From contig CATNEN010000003.1 in NCBI GenBank assembly GCA_950097015.1, positions 6,846,001 to 6,910,000 of the forward strand: a DNA stretch of 64,000 nucleotides, read 5' to 3'. Below the pieces are notes generated by a model that saw nothing but the letters and a program-made list of their open reading frames with translations, ran no database searches and was not told the origin of the DNA. The translations under genes were made by a program, and so were the position numbers. The first letter of the stretch is position 1. The number at the start of each line of letters is the position of its first letter. This stretch comes from Macrostomum hystrix. Lineage: Eukaryota > Platyhelminthes > Macrostomidae. Positions 20,954-32,509 of this stretch are shown piece by piece.

Positions 20954-22436
20954 ATGCCATTATTTATGAAAGGCGGCAGTCAGGCTGTAACCTTCACCAA
21001 AGCCTACTTGCAATCTGGCAATTTAATCCTACGCGACACGGTGAAAATTTTGGCATTCAACTATCTGCCTGGTCAGGCTATATCCCACGGTGTCAATGAC
21101 TTCCTGCGCATGACACTGCCACAGTTGCAGTTTAAGAATCCGGCTGTACAGATACTCACTATGCAGAATCTGGCACCTACACCTTTCATTAATTGCTATC
21201 TGGATGCTGATGGTAGGCGAGAGTTGCTAATTGATTGTTCGCATCGTAAGCGTGTGGAAATCCAGGTGTGTTAATTAATTTTGACGCTGATTAGATCAGC
21301 TTGTTCCCTTGTTTATTAGTGATGTGCATGACTAGCCTGGAATAGCTTATTAATGATTTAGTAGCTGCATTAACTTTATGTATAAAATAACAAACTGAAC
21401 AACTACAGAGGAATGAGACATCGGAGACAAAATATGAAACAGAAGACAGATTAGATAAGACAAAAATGAGATACGTGAGAAATAAAAAACGGAAGAGATA
21501 AGACACGGGAGAGATGAGACACGGGAGAGATGAGACACGGGAGAGATGAGACACGGGAGAGATGAGACACAGGGGAGATGAGATACGGAAGGGTTTGGGA
21601 CATGGGAGAGATGAAACACGGGAGAGATGAAACACGGGAGAGATAAGACAGTAGAGAGATAAGACACGGTAGAGATGAGACACGGGAGAGATGAGACACG
21701 GGAGAGATGAGACACGGGAGAGATGAGACACGGTAGAGATGAGACACGGGAGAGATGAGACATGGGAGAGATGAGACATTGGAGAGATGAGACATGGGAG
21801 AGATGAGACATGGGAGAGATGAGACACGGTAGAGATGAGACACGGGAGAGATGAGACACGGGAGAGATGAGACACGGTAGAGATGAGACACGGTAGAGAT
21901 GAGACACGGGAGAGATAAGATACGGGAGAGATGAGACACGGTACAGATAAGACACGGCACAGATAAGACACGGTACAGATAAGGCACAGGATAGATAAGA
22001 CCCGGTAGAGGTAGAGATAAGACGCTAGTGAGATGAGACATAGGAAATATAAAAAATGGGATATGATAATGTAGCATTGATAATGCAATTAGGCTTCAAC
22101 CCACTCACTGTTTTACAGGATCACATGCGCAAGATTCTATGCAAAACCTCCGACGAAGTGGCAGAAGAGAATCTTCGACGTCAGGTTGTGCGCAATCCGG
22201 CCAACTTTGGCTACGGCTGCAAGCGGCACTGCATTTGCGAGGTGTTTGGCCAGGTGCCGTGTTCCAGTGCGCGCACCAAGCAGCGCAGATATGTTGAATT
22301 AAGAAAGGCCGCAGCCGAAGCTGCTGCCACCGCGGCTAAAGCGGCCGAGATAGGCGGCGTTGGGGAAGGATCTACTGAAGCATTTCCTTCATCGCCTTCT
22401 TCAGATGAACCAGTTGAGAATTTGCTCACTAACTAA
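20954..22436 (+). CDS. MRPS25: Mitochondrial small-subunit ribosomal protein mS25
   Basis: Exons 20954-21265 and 22119-22436, joined in phase 0 (CAG/GTGTGT donor, ttttacag acceptor), 209 residues. Exon 1 has LPQLQFKNPAVQILTMQN and LAPTPFINCYLD, matching the animal mS25 pattern IPQIQYKNPWVQI and MTPSPFLRFYLD. Exon 2 has NPANFGYGCKRHCICEVFGQ VPC, matching the conserved Cys-containing C-terminal region (CLRECICEVEGQVPC type). mS25 is a structural component of the mitochondrial 28S subunit. The protein is longer than the human one (about 173) through an Ala/Glu/Ser-rich tail. The single intron (21266-22118) is filled largely by a 16-bp minisatellite. Confidence 0.92.
21480..22020. repeat. 16-bp minisatellite in the mS25 intron
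   Basis: About 33 units of GAGATGAGACACGGGA type with variants (CATGG, CGGTAGA, CGGTACA). One composite unit near 21580-21605 reads GAGATACGGAAGGGTTTGGG. The reverse complement of the same family, including that composite unit, fills the MED28 intron at 23860-24545. Confidence 0.95.
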
Positions 22437-22689
22437 TTAGAGAAAAAGGCAAGGAGTAATGCTAGACTAGGTCCTTAGTTTAGTTCCAAATGTTGCAGTT
22501 AGTCAAGACAAGGCTTGGTCCACAAACGGCCTTGTTTTGTTTGCTTTTTGTCCTAATTTTTTTATTAATTATATTGTTCCCGCCAACTTGCTGATAAAAT
22601 TAGAAATTTCCTGCAGCTTATCAATATCTTCTTGTCTTTCCTTTTTTTATAACACTTATGTACTACGGCTCGTATATTAACTAGTTATT

Positions 22690-23452
22690 ATTTGTTAAGT
22701 GAAAGCACGAGTGGAAGGTTTAGTGAAGGGCCCCTGTGGAATGTTTAGTGAAGGGTCTCTTTGGGAGATTTAGTGAAGGTTCTCTTTGGGAGGTTTAGTA
22801 AAGGGTCTCTTTGGGAGATTTAGTGAAGGTTCTCTTTGGGAGGTTTAGTAAAGGGTCTCTGTGGAAGGTTTAGTGAAGGGTCTCTGTGGACGGTTTAGTG
22901 AAGGGTCCCTGTGGAAGGTTTAGTGAAGGGTCCCTGTGGAAGGTTTAGTGAAAGGTCCCTGTGGAAGGTTTAGTGAAGGGTCCCTGTGGAAGGTTTAGTG
23001 AAAGGTCCCTGTGGAAGGTTTAGTGAAGGGTCCCTGTGGAAGGTTTAGTGAAGGGTCCCTGTGGAAGGTTTAGTGAAGGGTCCCTGTGGAAGGTTTAGTG
23101 AAGGGTCTCTGTGGACGGTTTAGTGAAGGGTCCCTGTGGAAGGTTTAGTGAAGGGTCCCTGTGGAAGGTTTAGTGAAGGGTCCCTGTGGAAGGTTTAGTG
23201 AAGGGTCCCTGTGGAAGGTTTAGTGAAGGGTCTCTGTGGACGGTTTAGTAAAGGGTCTCTTTGGGAGGTTTAGTGAAGGGTCCCTGTGGAAGGTTTAGTG
23301 AAGGGTCCCTGTGGAAGGTTTAGTGAAGGGTCTCTGTGGAAGGTTTAGTGAAGGGTCTCTTTGGGAGGTTTAGTGAAGGGTCTCTGTGGAAGGTTTAGTG
23401 AAGGGTCTCTTTGGGAGGTTTAGTGAAGGGTCCCTGTGGAAGGTTTCTTAAT
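22690..23452. repeat. 25-bp minisatellite between mS25 and MED28
   Basis: About 30 units of 25 bp with core GGTTTAGTGAAGGGTCCCTG; variant units have GTCTCTTTGGGA. The array ends only about 25 bases before the splice acceptor of the MED28 exon, so it is either the end of an intron or the intergenic spacer. Confidence 0.93.
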
Positions 23453-23478
23453 TCAGTATTATGTTCTTGTCTCTACAG

Positions 23479-24831
23479 TCTCAGGCAGCCACACCTGAAA
23501 GTCAGCAGGTAGCGGCCGCTGAAGCAGCCGCCACTGCTGCCGCGGCCGTCGCCACCACAGCAGCCGCAGTTGCCGCTGAAGAGCGGCCTCTTGCTGAATT
23601 TGAGCACTCTGTTAGTCGCCTGCTGGAACTGCTGACTAGCGTTGAGTCGCTAACTGAGCAGGGAGCTGAGCTGCCTGAATGTCGCAATACCGCTGAGAGT
23701 TTAAGCAGTCAAGCAGCTGAATCAGCCAGACAGTTGGACGCCTGGTTTCGACAGCGGCGATTTGTCTTCTTGCAGAATGCACTGCTGTAGGTCTGCGTTC
23801 TGAAAATTAATTTTTTAGCTCTTTCTAAAATATGCATTTTCTTGTCTTGCGACTATCCCGTGTCTCATCTCTCCTGTGTCTCATCTCTCCCGTGTCTCAT
23901 CTCTCCCGTGTCTCATCTCTCCCGTGTCCCAAACCTTTCCGTATCTCATCTCTCCCGTGTCTCATCTCTCCCGTGTCCCAAACCTTTCCGTATCTCATCT
24001 CTCCCGTGTCTCATCTCTCCCGTATCTCATCTCTCCCGTGTCTCATCTCTCCCGTGTCTCATCTCTCCCGTATCTCATCTCTCCCGTGTCTCATCTCTCC
24101 CGTGTCTCATCTCTCCCGTGTCTCATCCCTCCCATGTTCCAAACCCTTCCGTATCTCATCTCTCCCGTGTCTCATCTCTCCCGTATCTCATCTCTCCCGT
24201 GTCTCATCCCTCCCATGTTCCAAACCCTTCCGTATCTCATCTCTCCTGTGTCTCATCTCTCTCGTGTCTCATCTCTCCCGTGTCTCATCTCTACCGTGTC
24301 TCATCTCTCCCGTGTCTAATCTCTCCTGTGTCTCATCTCTACCGTGTCTCATCTCTCCCGTGTCTCATCTCTACCGTGTCTCATCTCTCCCGTGTCTAAT
24401 CTCTCCTGTGTCTCATCTCTCCACTGTCTCATCTCTCCCATGTCTCATCTCTCCCGTGTCTCATCCCTCCCGTGTCTTATCTCTCCCATGTCCCATCTCT
24501 CTCGTGTCTTATCTCTCTACTGTCTCTATCTCTACGTATCCCATCTCATCTCTCGCTGAAGAATGTCAGGGCCAGATGTGCAGTCCTGAGCACCTGCGCT
24601 TTATAATCGTTTGTTTCTAAGAAAGCTATTTTCTCTCGCAGAAGCGGTGCCGGCAATTTCAGTGATGATCGTTTAGCCAGCCTGCGCGAGGAGGTTGCCC
24701 GGAAGGAGGATCTGATCAGATCCGCGGAGCGTCAGCTGCGCGATTCCCGGAATCAACTGGCGAGTCTGATTGATCGTCGGGGTCAGAGACGCGACGAAGA
24801 GACGCCGAATCTGTCCTACACAATGCATTGA
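23479..24831 (+). CDS. MED28: Mediator complex subunit 28-like protein
   Basis: Exons 23479-23786 and 24642-24831, joined in phase 2 (GTAGGT donor, ttttctctcgcag acceptor), 166 codons including the TGA. An Ala-rich N-terminus is followed by EFEHSVSRLLELL, then LDAWFRQRRFVFLQ (compare TECFFLQKRLQL in human MED28), then a C-terminal coiled coil RLASLREEVARKEDLIRSAE (compare DVSELRNELQRKDALVQKH). MED28 is a head-module subunit of the nuclear Mediator complex. The match is from memory and moderate. The first exon starts in phase 0 after a good acceptor (cttgtctctacag) but contains no ATG. The only upstream in-frame ATG (23461) lies inside the acceptor tract. See the finding on a possible spliced-leader AUG. 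Confidence 0.6.
23860..24545. repeat. 16-bp minisatellite in the MED28 intron (inverted copy of the mS25 array)
   Basis: About 42 units of ATCTCTCCCGTGTCTC type, the reverse complement of the mS25 intron unit. Composite units containing CCAAACCTTTCCGTATCTC or CCAAACCCTTCCGTATCTC recur four times (near 23930, 23980, 24140, 24220). It lies fully inside intron 23787-24641. Confidence 0.95.
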
Positions 24832-24922
24832 CAATGCCTTATACTACTCGTTCGTGTTAATCTTCTCAAGTAGTATGTGCGGCATATTAAAAGATTCTTT
24901 CAAACGTGTTTTGCTATGGAGA

Positions 24923-24928
24923 AATAAA
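24923..24928 (+). terminator. Polyadenylation signal AATAAA for the MED28-like gene
   Basis: AATAAA about 90 bases after the stop codon; a second AATAAA lies near 25020. The convergent receptor gene ends at 25372, so the 3' ends of the two genes are only a few hundred bases apart. Confidence 0.5.
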
Positions 24929-25371
24929 TATTGTGCGCTGCATTTTTTTTATGTTGATGTTTACATCTGGTGTGTAAATGCCTCTTGCTGTATTTCCAAT
25001 TTAGGTTAAACTGTGCAAAAAATAAACTGCTTTTGATCTAGCTTGCTACTTTTAGGGCGTACAACTTACTATCACCGTGAGTGAAGTAAATTTAACAAAC
25101 GCTCAAACGTTGTATTTTTATTAAGTATTAAAACATTTACAACAGAAACAAAGACAATAAGACTGGTCGCAAGAGTATATAAGATGTACAGAAGAAAACA
25201 TTCTCGGAGACAAACGTTAAGTGAAATGCATCAAGGAGATTAGCATTTCATACTGTACAGTGAACACACGTTGACTTGGATAAGTTTGTTATACGGCGTA
25301 CATTCCTTCCATGGTTCGCATCTATCCTATATTGGGACCATAATCAGGATCATAATCTATCGTTCTTGTGC

Positions 25372-28300
25372 TTAAGCATCGCATTGTCCATAGTCTTCTC
25401 CAAGAAGTTTGCCTTCGTCTAGAAAGTTACGAATGGTTTCATAGAGAATCTTTGCCTGTTGTTGTTTCTGCTGCTGCTGCTGCTGCGGCCATTGCAGTAC
25501 AAAGCAGCGGTGCTTCTCCATCAGAGCTATTCGTTCGATGGCCGGCGGTAACATTTTCAACTTATGGGCATTGTCTGCATGTAAGTTAATTAGGTTATCA
25601 TTAAGGCAGATTAGTGTGATGTTAATGAACATTTAAAAATATAGTCTAATTTATACTACGAAAAGCTAGATCCGTACTATCTTTAGAATACCATGTACTG
25701 TATTACACCCCTAATAAGTTCAGGAGAACTTTCAAAAATATCAAAGTTATCCTTTCGAGAGATGCGAAAAATTGGTGCCGGCATCAGCAGGGGTAGAAAT
25801 CTGAGTGGTTTTTACAGTCCATGGACTGAACAGTCTGCATCAGTCTTCATGTTACAGCTTGTAGAGTGTGTACATTTTGATTTTCTAACACAAGTCGGCC
25901 AGGTGTGTAGCTATTGCGCGTCGCATCTGAAGGCTGTTCAGTCCGTGGACATTGGGGGGACGCCACACCCACCATGAATTACCCCAGCTGATGCTGATAA
26001 AATTTCGATGAAATAATTGGTGATGAATTCTGATTGCTACAACACGAATGCAATTTTCACCTCGATCGCCCAGGATAAGTACTCTGCTACTACAGTCGAC
26101 CATTCTCAGGTGGATGCTGTTGGCAATGGTCGAATTGCTGCTGTCAATGGTTGCCAGTTGCAGCTGATATCCGAATCTTTCGGCGCGTCTTCTCAGCTTG
26201 CGCCACCACCTGTACTCTCGTGTCAGCAGGCCGAGTCGCTGCTTAGACAGCTGGCCTAGACAGTCGGGCGATGCGGTGACAATGAGCAGGATGCGAAGCT
26301 GTGAGCACCTTCGATTGCCTGCGAGTGAAGCATTTGCGGATGTGGCTTCTGCTGTAACAATGGACGTGTTAAAGGCATTGTGTCCAACCAGTTTCAATGG
26401 TTTCTATTTCTTTTTTTGAGGTCGCAATGTTGCAATGGTGTGAATGTCTACTGGGATATTGCGACGTCATTCTGTTGCATCGGTTTAAATGTCTATAGGG
26501 ACATTGTGACGTCATTCTGTTGCAACGCTGTGATTATATCTACTGGGACATTGCGACGTCATTCTGTTGCATCGGTTTGAACGTCTATAGGGACATTGTG
26601 ACGTATTTCTGTTGCATCGGTTTGAATGTCTATAGGGACATTGTGACGTCATTCTGTTGCAACGCTGTGAATATATCTACTGGGACATTGCGACGTCATT
26701 CTGTTGCATCGGTTTGAACGTCTATAGGGACATTGTGACGTAATTCTGTTGCATCGGTTTGAATGTCTATAGGGACATTGTGACGTCATTCTGTTGCATC
26801 GGTTTGAATGTCTATAGGGACATTGTGACGTCATTCTGTTGCATCGGTTTGAATGTCTATAGGGACATTGTGACGTAATTCTGTTGCATCGGTTTGAATG
26901 TCTATGGGGACATTGTGACGTAATTCTGTTGCATCGGTTTGAATGTCTATGGGGCCATTGTGGGCGTATTTCTATCAAATTCGCAGGCAACAGCTTTGCA
27001 AAGCTGTTGAAATCAACCCGCTAAATACAACTCACGTCGAATCACGAATACAAAAACGGAGCATATTGTGACGGCGACTGCTGTAACACTGAGAACACTG
27101 CAGATGAGAATCATTGTCAGTCTCCTCTTAGTCAGCAATGGCTGATCGTGCTCATGGTTGCATTCGTTAGAGCTGCTTGAAACTAGGGTCGAATTCGGTT
27201 TTTGGTTGCCAGGCGCTGAGACAGACGGTCTTAATGGGCTCCAGAAGTGTGGCAAGTCTAAAATGTAGAGAATAGGGTCATTTCAGGATCCGATTACGAT
27301 AACTAACGCTGTTTGGTTTGTGGTATACGATACTATATCTTCGAGTGTATTTAGAAGCACATGATTTATCATTCAGTTCTAGTTTCGAGTATCTTCTAGA
27401 ATCAGATAAATATATCCTTTAATGCTAAAACAGGCGTAAAAACTAGCAAAATAATTGATACGAGTACGCTCGTACTTACTAATTCGATAGAATATCTTCT
27501 GAACATTTTTGTGATGTATTTTTTCTTCTGGTTTCTGTGGAAGATCGAACTGAAAAATGAATATAATACGCTTTTAGTTAAATTTAACTATCTGCTATAA
27601 GTCCTTAATTACACCTACTTAAAGTAAACGTCTGTAAAAGCTCTTTGTCAGTCTTATCTTTTTACTATATAATGCAAACTGTCGTATGTTTTGAATTTGC
27701 AAGCTACGTCTGTTCCAAAAATAGAAATAAAATTGATTTATCCGGTCGAATAGACGCGAAGCTACCCCAAGGTCGTTTTCTCAAGGTCACACATAACGAA
27801 AGTCACGCAATCGTTGAATGCAGGCTGGCTGGCTGGATATGCTTTTCACTAACAAAGTGCAAAAGCAACACGAAAGGGATCCAAAGCGCAATTACTTACC
27901 CGCAAGGAAAGCACTTCTACTTTGCCCTTCAGAGCCGAGAGCCAATCTTTAAAGTCGACGGTGCACCAAACTGCTTTACAATATTCCTAGAATTAATGAT
28001 GGGCGACATTTGCGTTAAAAACTAGTCATTGAAAAAGCAAGTAAGCGTTTTAAAAAACTCTCACTATAGCCTTCGTCGCTCTTCCGACTTCGTTAATGCC
28101 GCTTGTTGTTTTAGCATAGACTTGCAGGTGTGCACGAACATTGGAATCTTTCAAGAAGCCGGCATTCGGCTTTGGTGTGCTCACAAGAACATAGAACCGA
28201 TCTGCATTTCCAGGTAAGATTCTACCGTCAGCAGCTTTCGATGCCTGAATCATGTAGCCAAGAGTCACAACCCACTGACGCGGAATGTCATTCAAAGTTA

Positions 28301-31300
28301 GTCTTTGCTCTGGGCTCTCTGCGGAACGCGGTGCATGCGAGCTATACTTAATACGAGCGTACATTGGCTCCGAATCACATCCCGTGCCATTGGGTGTCTA
28401 ATCCCGTGCCATTGGGTGTCTAATCCCGTGCCATTGGGTGTCTAATCCCGTGCCATTGGGTGTCTAATCCCGTGCCATTAAGTGTCTAATCCCGTGCCAT
28501 TGGGTGTCTAATCCCGTGCCATTGAGTGTCTAATCCCGTGTCACCGAGTGTCTAATCCCGTGTCACCGAGTGTCTAATCCCGTGCCATTGGGTGTCTAAT
28601 CCCGTGCCACCGAGTGTCTAATCCCGTGCCATTGGGTGTCTAATCCCGTGCCATTGGGTGTCTAATCCCGTGCCATTGGGTGTCTAATCCCGTGCAATTG
28701 GGTGTCTAATCCCGTGCCATTGGGTGTCTAATCCCGTGCCATTGGGTGTCTAATCCCGTGCAATTGGGTGTCTAATCCCGTGCAATTGGGTGTCTAATCC
28801 CGTGCAATTGGGTGTCTAATCCCGTGCCATTGGGTGTCCAATCCCGTGCAATTGGGTGTCTAATCCCGTGCCAATGGGTGTCTAATCCCGTGCAATTGGG
28901 TGTCTAATCCCGTGCCATTGGGTGTCTAATCCCGTGCAATTGGGTGTCTAATCCCGTGCCATTGGGTGTCTAATCCCGTGCCATTGGGTGTCTAATCTCG
29001 TGCCAACGTGCCAATGGGTGTCTAATCCCGTGTCACCGAGTGTCTAATCCCGTGTCACCGAGTGTCTAATCCCGTGCCATTGGGTGTCTAATCCCGTGCC
29101 ACCGAGTGTCTAATCCCGTGCCATTGGGTGTCTAATCCCGTGCCATTGGGTGTCTAATCCCGTGCCATTGGGTGTCTAATCCCGTGCAATTGGGTGTCTA
29201 ATCCCGTGCCATTGGGTGTCTAATCCCGTGCCATTGGGTGTCTAATCCCGTGCCATTGGGTGTCTAATCCCGTGCAATTGGGTGTCTAATCCCGTGCAAT
29301 TGGGTGTCTAATCCCGTGCCATTGGGTGTCCAATCCCGTGCAATTGGGTGTCTAATCCCGTGCCAATGGGTGTCTAATCCCGTGCAATTGGGTGTCTAAT
29401 CCCGTGCCATTGGGTGTCTAATCCCGTGCCATTGGGTGTCTAATCCCGTGCCATTGGGTGTCTAATCCCGTGCCATTGGGTGTCTAATCTCGTGCCAACG
29501 TGCCAATGGGTGTCTAATCCCGTGTCACCGAGTGTCTAATCCCGTGTCACCGAGTGTCTAATCCCGTGTCACCGAGTGTCTAATCCCGTGTCACCGAGCG
29601 TCTAATCCTGTGTCACCGAGTGTCTAATCCCGTGTCACCGAGTGTCTAATCCTGTGTCACCGAGTGTCTAATCCCGTGTCACCGAGTGTCTAATCCCGTG
29701 TCACCGAGTGTCTAATCCAGTGTCACCGAGTGTCTAATCCCGTGTCACCGAGTGTCTAATCCCGTGTCACCGAGTGTCTAATCCTGTGTCACCGAGTGTC
29801 TAATCCCGTGTCACCGAGTGTCTAATCCCGTGTCACCGAGTGTCTAATCCCGTGTCACCGAGTGTCTAATCCCGTGTCACCGAGTGTCTAATCCTGTGTC
29901 ACCGAGTGTCTAATCCCGTGTCACCGAGTGTCTAATCCCGTGTCACCGAGTGTCTAATCCCGTGTCACCGAGTGTCTAATCCCGTGTCACCGAGTGTCTA
30001 ATCCTGTGTCACCGAGTGTCTAATCCCGTGTCACCGAGTGTCTAATCCTGTGTCACCGAGTGTCTAATCCCGTGTCACCGAGTGTCTAATCCCGTGTCAC
30101 CGAGTGTCTAATCCAGTGTCACCGAGTGTCTAATCCTGTGTCACCGAGTGTCTAATCCAGTGTCACCGAGTGTCTAATCCTGTGTCACCGAGTGTCTAAT
30201 CCTGTGTCACCGAGTGTCTAATCCAGTGTCACCGAGTGTCTAACCCCGTGTCACCGAGTGTCTAATCCCGTGTCACCGAGTGTCTAATCCCGTGTCACCG
30301 AGTGTCTAATCCTGTGCCATTAGGTGTCTAATCCCGTGTCACCGAGTGTCTAATCCTGTGTCACCGAGTGTCTAATCCTGTGTCACCGAGTGTCTAATCC
30401 AGTGTCACCGAGTGTCTAATCCAGTGTCACCGAGTGTCTAATCCCGTGTCACCGAGTGTCTAATCCCGTGTCACCGAGTGTCTAATCCCGTGTCACCGAG
30501 TGTCTAATCCCGTGTCACCGAGTGTCTAATCCTGTGCCATTAGGTGTCTAATCCCGTGTCACCGAGTGTCTAATCCCGTGTCACCGAGTGTCTAACTCTG
30601 AGTATCTCTCACGGAATCTAAAGTCAAGATAGCAAAGTTAAAGGTCTCACCAATGAAGAACAGTCCGTACTGTTCAACGTATTTTACAGTGTTCAGTCTT
30701 ACAGTGACCAAACTATATGGCAATATTTGATCTACAATCTGCACTGTAAGTTGATTATAATTTGAGCAGTTATCATAGCTGCGAAGCCAATATCGAATGG
30801 AACTAATCTGCTTCTCTATGTACTTATGCCGCTGACTAGCAGTCACTGTCACATTCTGTTGGTCTTGTGAGACTAGGATTTGCAGCCAAGTACTGATCCT
30901 CAATTCTGCTGATCCAGATGAGTTGTCGCCCTCACTGCAGACGGCATAGTTGAATGCCTCTGTCGGGCACTTGGCGGCTAAACACATTGGACTTGGGACT
31001 GGCTGTGGAAGTCAATTAAGGGATGGGTTTTAAATTAGCAAAAAAATTTTTATAGGCCGTTAGTGGAGTTTCTATGTGAATTAGTGTCTATGGGATTTAA
31101 TGGATTTAGTCTATGGGAATGAGTGGGTGTCTTTGGTAGTTAATGGATATAGTCTATGGGAGTGAGTGGGTGTCTTTGGTAGTTAATGGATATAGTCTAT
31201 GGGAGTGAGTGGGGTGTCTATGGGAATTAATGGATATAGTCTATGGGAGTGAGTGGGGCTGTCTATGGGAGTTAATGGATATAGTCTATGGGAGTGAGTG

Positions 31301-32250
31301 GGTGTCTTTGGTAGTTAATGGATATAGTCTATGGGAGTGAGTGGGGTGTCTATGGGAATTAATGGATATAGTCTATGGGAGTGAGTGGGGCTGTCTATGG
31401 GAGTTAATGGATATAGTCTATGGGAGTGAGTGGGGTGTCTATGGGAATTAATGGATATAGTCTATGGGAGTGAGTGGGTGTCTTTGGTAGTTAATGGATA
31501 TAGTCTATGGGAGTGAGTGGGTGTCTTTGGTAGTTAATGGATATAGTCTATGGGAGTGAGTGGGTGTCTTTGGTAGTTAATGGATATAGTCTATGGGAAT
31601 GAGTGGGTGTCTTTGGTAGTTAATGGATATAGTCTATGGGAGTGAGTGGGTGTCTTTGGTAGTTAATGGATATAGTCTATGGGAGTGAGTGGGGCTGTCT
31701 ATGGGAGTTAATGGATTAGTCTACGGGAGTTAATGGACTAGTCTACGGCAGTTAATGGATTAGTCTACGGGAGTTAATGGATTAGTCTACGGGAGTTAAT
31801 GGACTAGTCTACGGGAGTTAATGGACTAGTCTATGGGAGTTAATGAATTAGTCTATGGGAGTTAATGGATTAGTCTATGGGAGTTAATGGATTAGTCTAT
31901 GGGAGTTAATGGATTAGTCTATGGGAGTTAATGGATTAGTCTATGGGAGTTAATGGATTAGTCTATGGGAGTTGATGGATTAGTCTATGGGAGTTGATGG
32001 ATTAGTCTATGGGATTTAATGGATTAGTCTATGGGAGTTAATGGATTAGTCTATGGGAGTTAATGGATTAGTCTATGGGAGTTAATGGATTAGTCTATGG
32101 GAGTTAATGGATTAGTCTTTGGGAGTTAATGGATTTGTCCATGGTGTGCCGGTTACTTACCAAATTATTTTGTCCTCGACACAAAATGAAAGCCTCAGAG
32201 TAGCCGGCAATGAGGCACATGGTCAGGCAAAGTGCATGCAAGATGGCCAT
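25372..32250 (-). CDS. Type I membrane receptor-like protein with SEFIR-like cytosolic domain, paralogue 1
   Basis: Exons 32250-32161, 31002-30651, 28318-28065, 27986-27900, 27549-27480, 27257-27036, 26351-26061, 25574-25372; junction phases 0, 1, 0, 0, 1, 1, 1; 522 residues. Exon 1 is a signal peptide (MAILHALCLTMCLIAGYSEA). The extracellular part holds several Cys and N-x-S/T sites and ends before a transmembrane segment in exon 6 (MILICSVLSVTAVAVTICSV, then basic). The cytosolic part has strand-like ILLIVTASPD, YQLQLATID and MVDCSSRVLILGDRG, the last close to the SEFIR pattern MVESNSKIIVLCSRG of IL-17 receptors, then HKLKMLPPAIERIALMEKH and a Gln-rich tail. It would be a surface receptor. 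The SEFIR reading is inference from memory; TIR or an unknown domain is possible. Exon 4 and the start of exon 7 are the least certain. Every long intron holds a repeat array or SINE. Confidence 0.7.
25895..26003 (-). repeat. SINE fragment (body of the 40376-40672 family) in the receptor intron
   Basis: Contains GCGCGTCGCATCTGAAGGCTG, the CAGTCCGTGGAC stretch, GGGGGGACGCCACACCCACC and CCCAGCTGATGCTG in the order seen in the full SINE. The tRNA-like head is missing. It lies in intron 25575-26060. Confidence 0.75.
26435..26965. repeat. 45-bp minisatellite carrying CRE-like TGACGTCA sites
   Basis: About 12 units of 45 bp with core TCTATAGGGACATTGTGACG and CTGTTGCATCGGTTTGAATG. Four units have the perfect palindrome TGACGTCA; others have TGACGTAA or GCGACGTCA. 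It lies in receptor intron 26352-27035. Confidence 0.93.
28378..30594. repeat. 22-bp minisatellite, 2.2 kb, in the first receptor gene
   Basis: About 100 units of 22 bp, TGTCTAATCCCGTG plus CCATTGGG (left part) or TCACCGAG (right part). A block marked by the odd junction ATCTCGTGCCAACGTGCC occurs at 28995 and 29487, giving a higher-order period of about 492 bp. It lies in intron 28319-30650. Confidence 0.95.
31075..32140. repeat. Composite 43/22-bp minisatellite in intron 1 of the first receptor gene
   Basis: The left half (31075-31700) has 43-44-bp units combining AGTCTATGGGAGTGAGTGGG and TGTCTTTGGTAGTTAATGGA. The right half (31700-32140) has 22-bp units of AGTCTATGGGAGTTAATGGA type. The long unit looks like two diverged short units fused. 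Confidence 0.93.
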
Positions 32251-32509
32251 AATTACAATCAAATTCTTTGAACAGCTCTGCTTAAAAATATTTCACGCCT
32301 TTAAATCTGTACAGTATATACGTCAATGCCGGTGCGCTCAAGATAACAATCTCACGTAACTATCTCTTTGGTCCATATATAAACTTTATTAGTGCCTTAT
32401 CAGTGTCGCCTATCTAGCTGCTCTAACATTGGCTGTATCTGTGGCCACATGGTTAGTTGGTTGTACAAAACAAGGTTTCTAACAGTCTTTCAAGGTGCAC
32501 TGAAGAGGC

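Noticed and set aside
21291..22088. Minus-strand Ser/Leu/Ile-rich ORFs in the mS25 intron, and the similar plus-strand ORFs at 23832-24620
   Set aside because: They arise from the 16-bp array; 16-bp units rotate frames and give similar repeats in all three frames, as expected for non-coding repeats.
27645..28025. 126-codon plus-strand ORF
   Set aside because: It overlaps antisense a phase-compatible exon of receptor 1 (27986-27900), has no family resemblance and no splice or promoter context.
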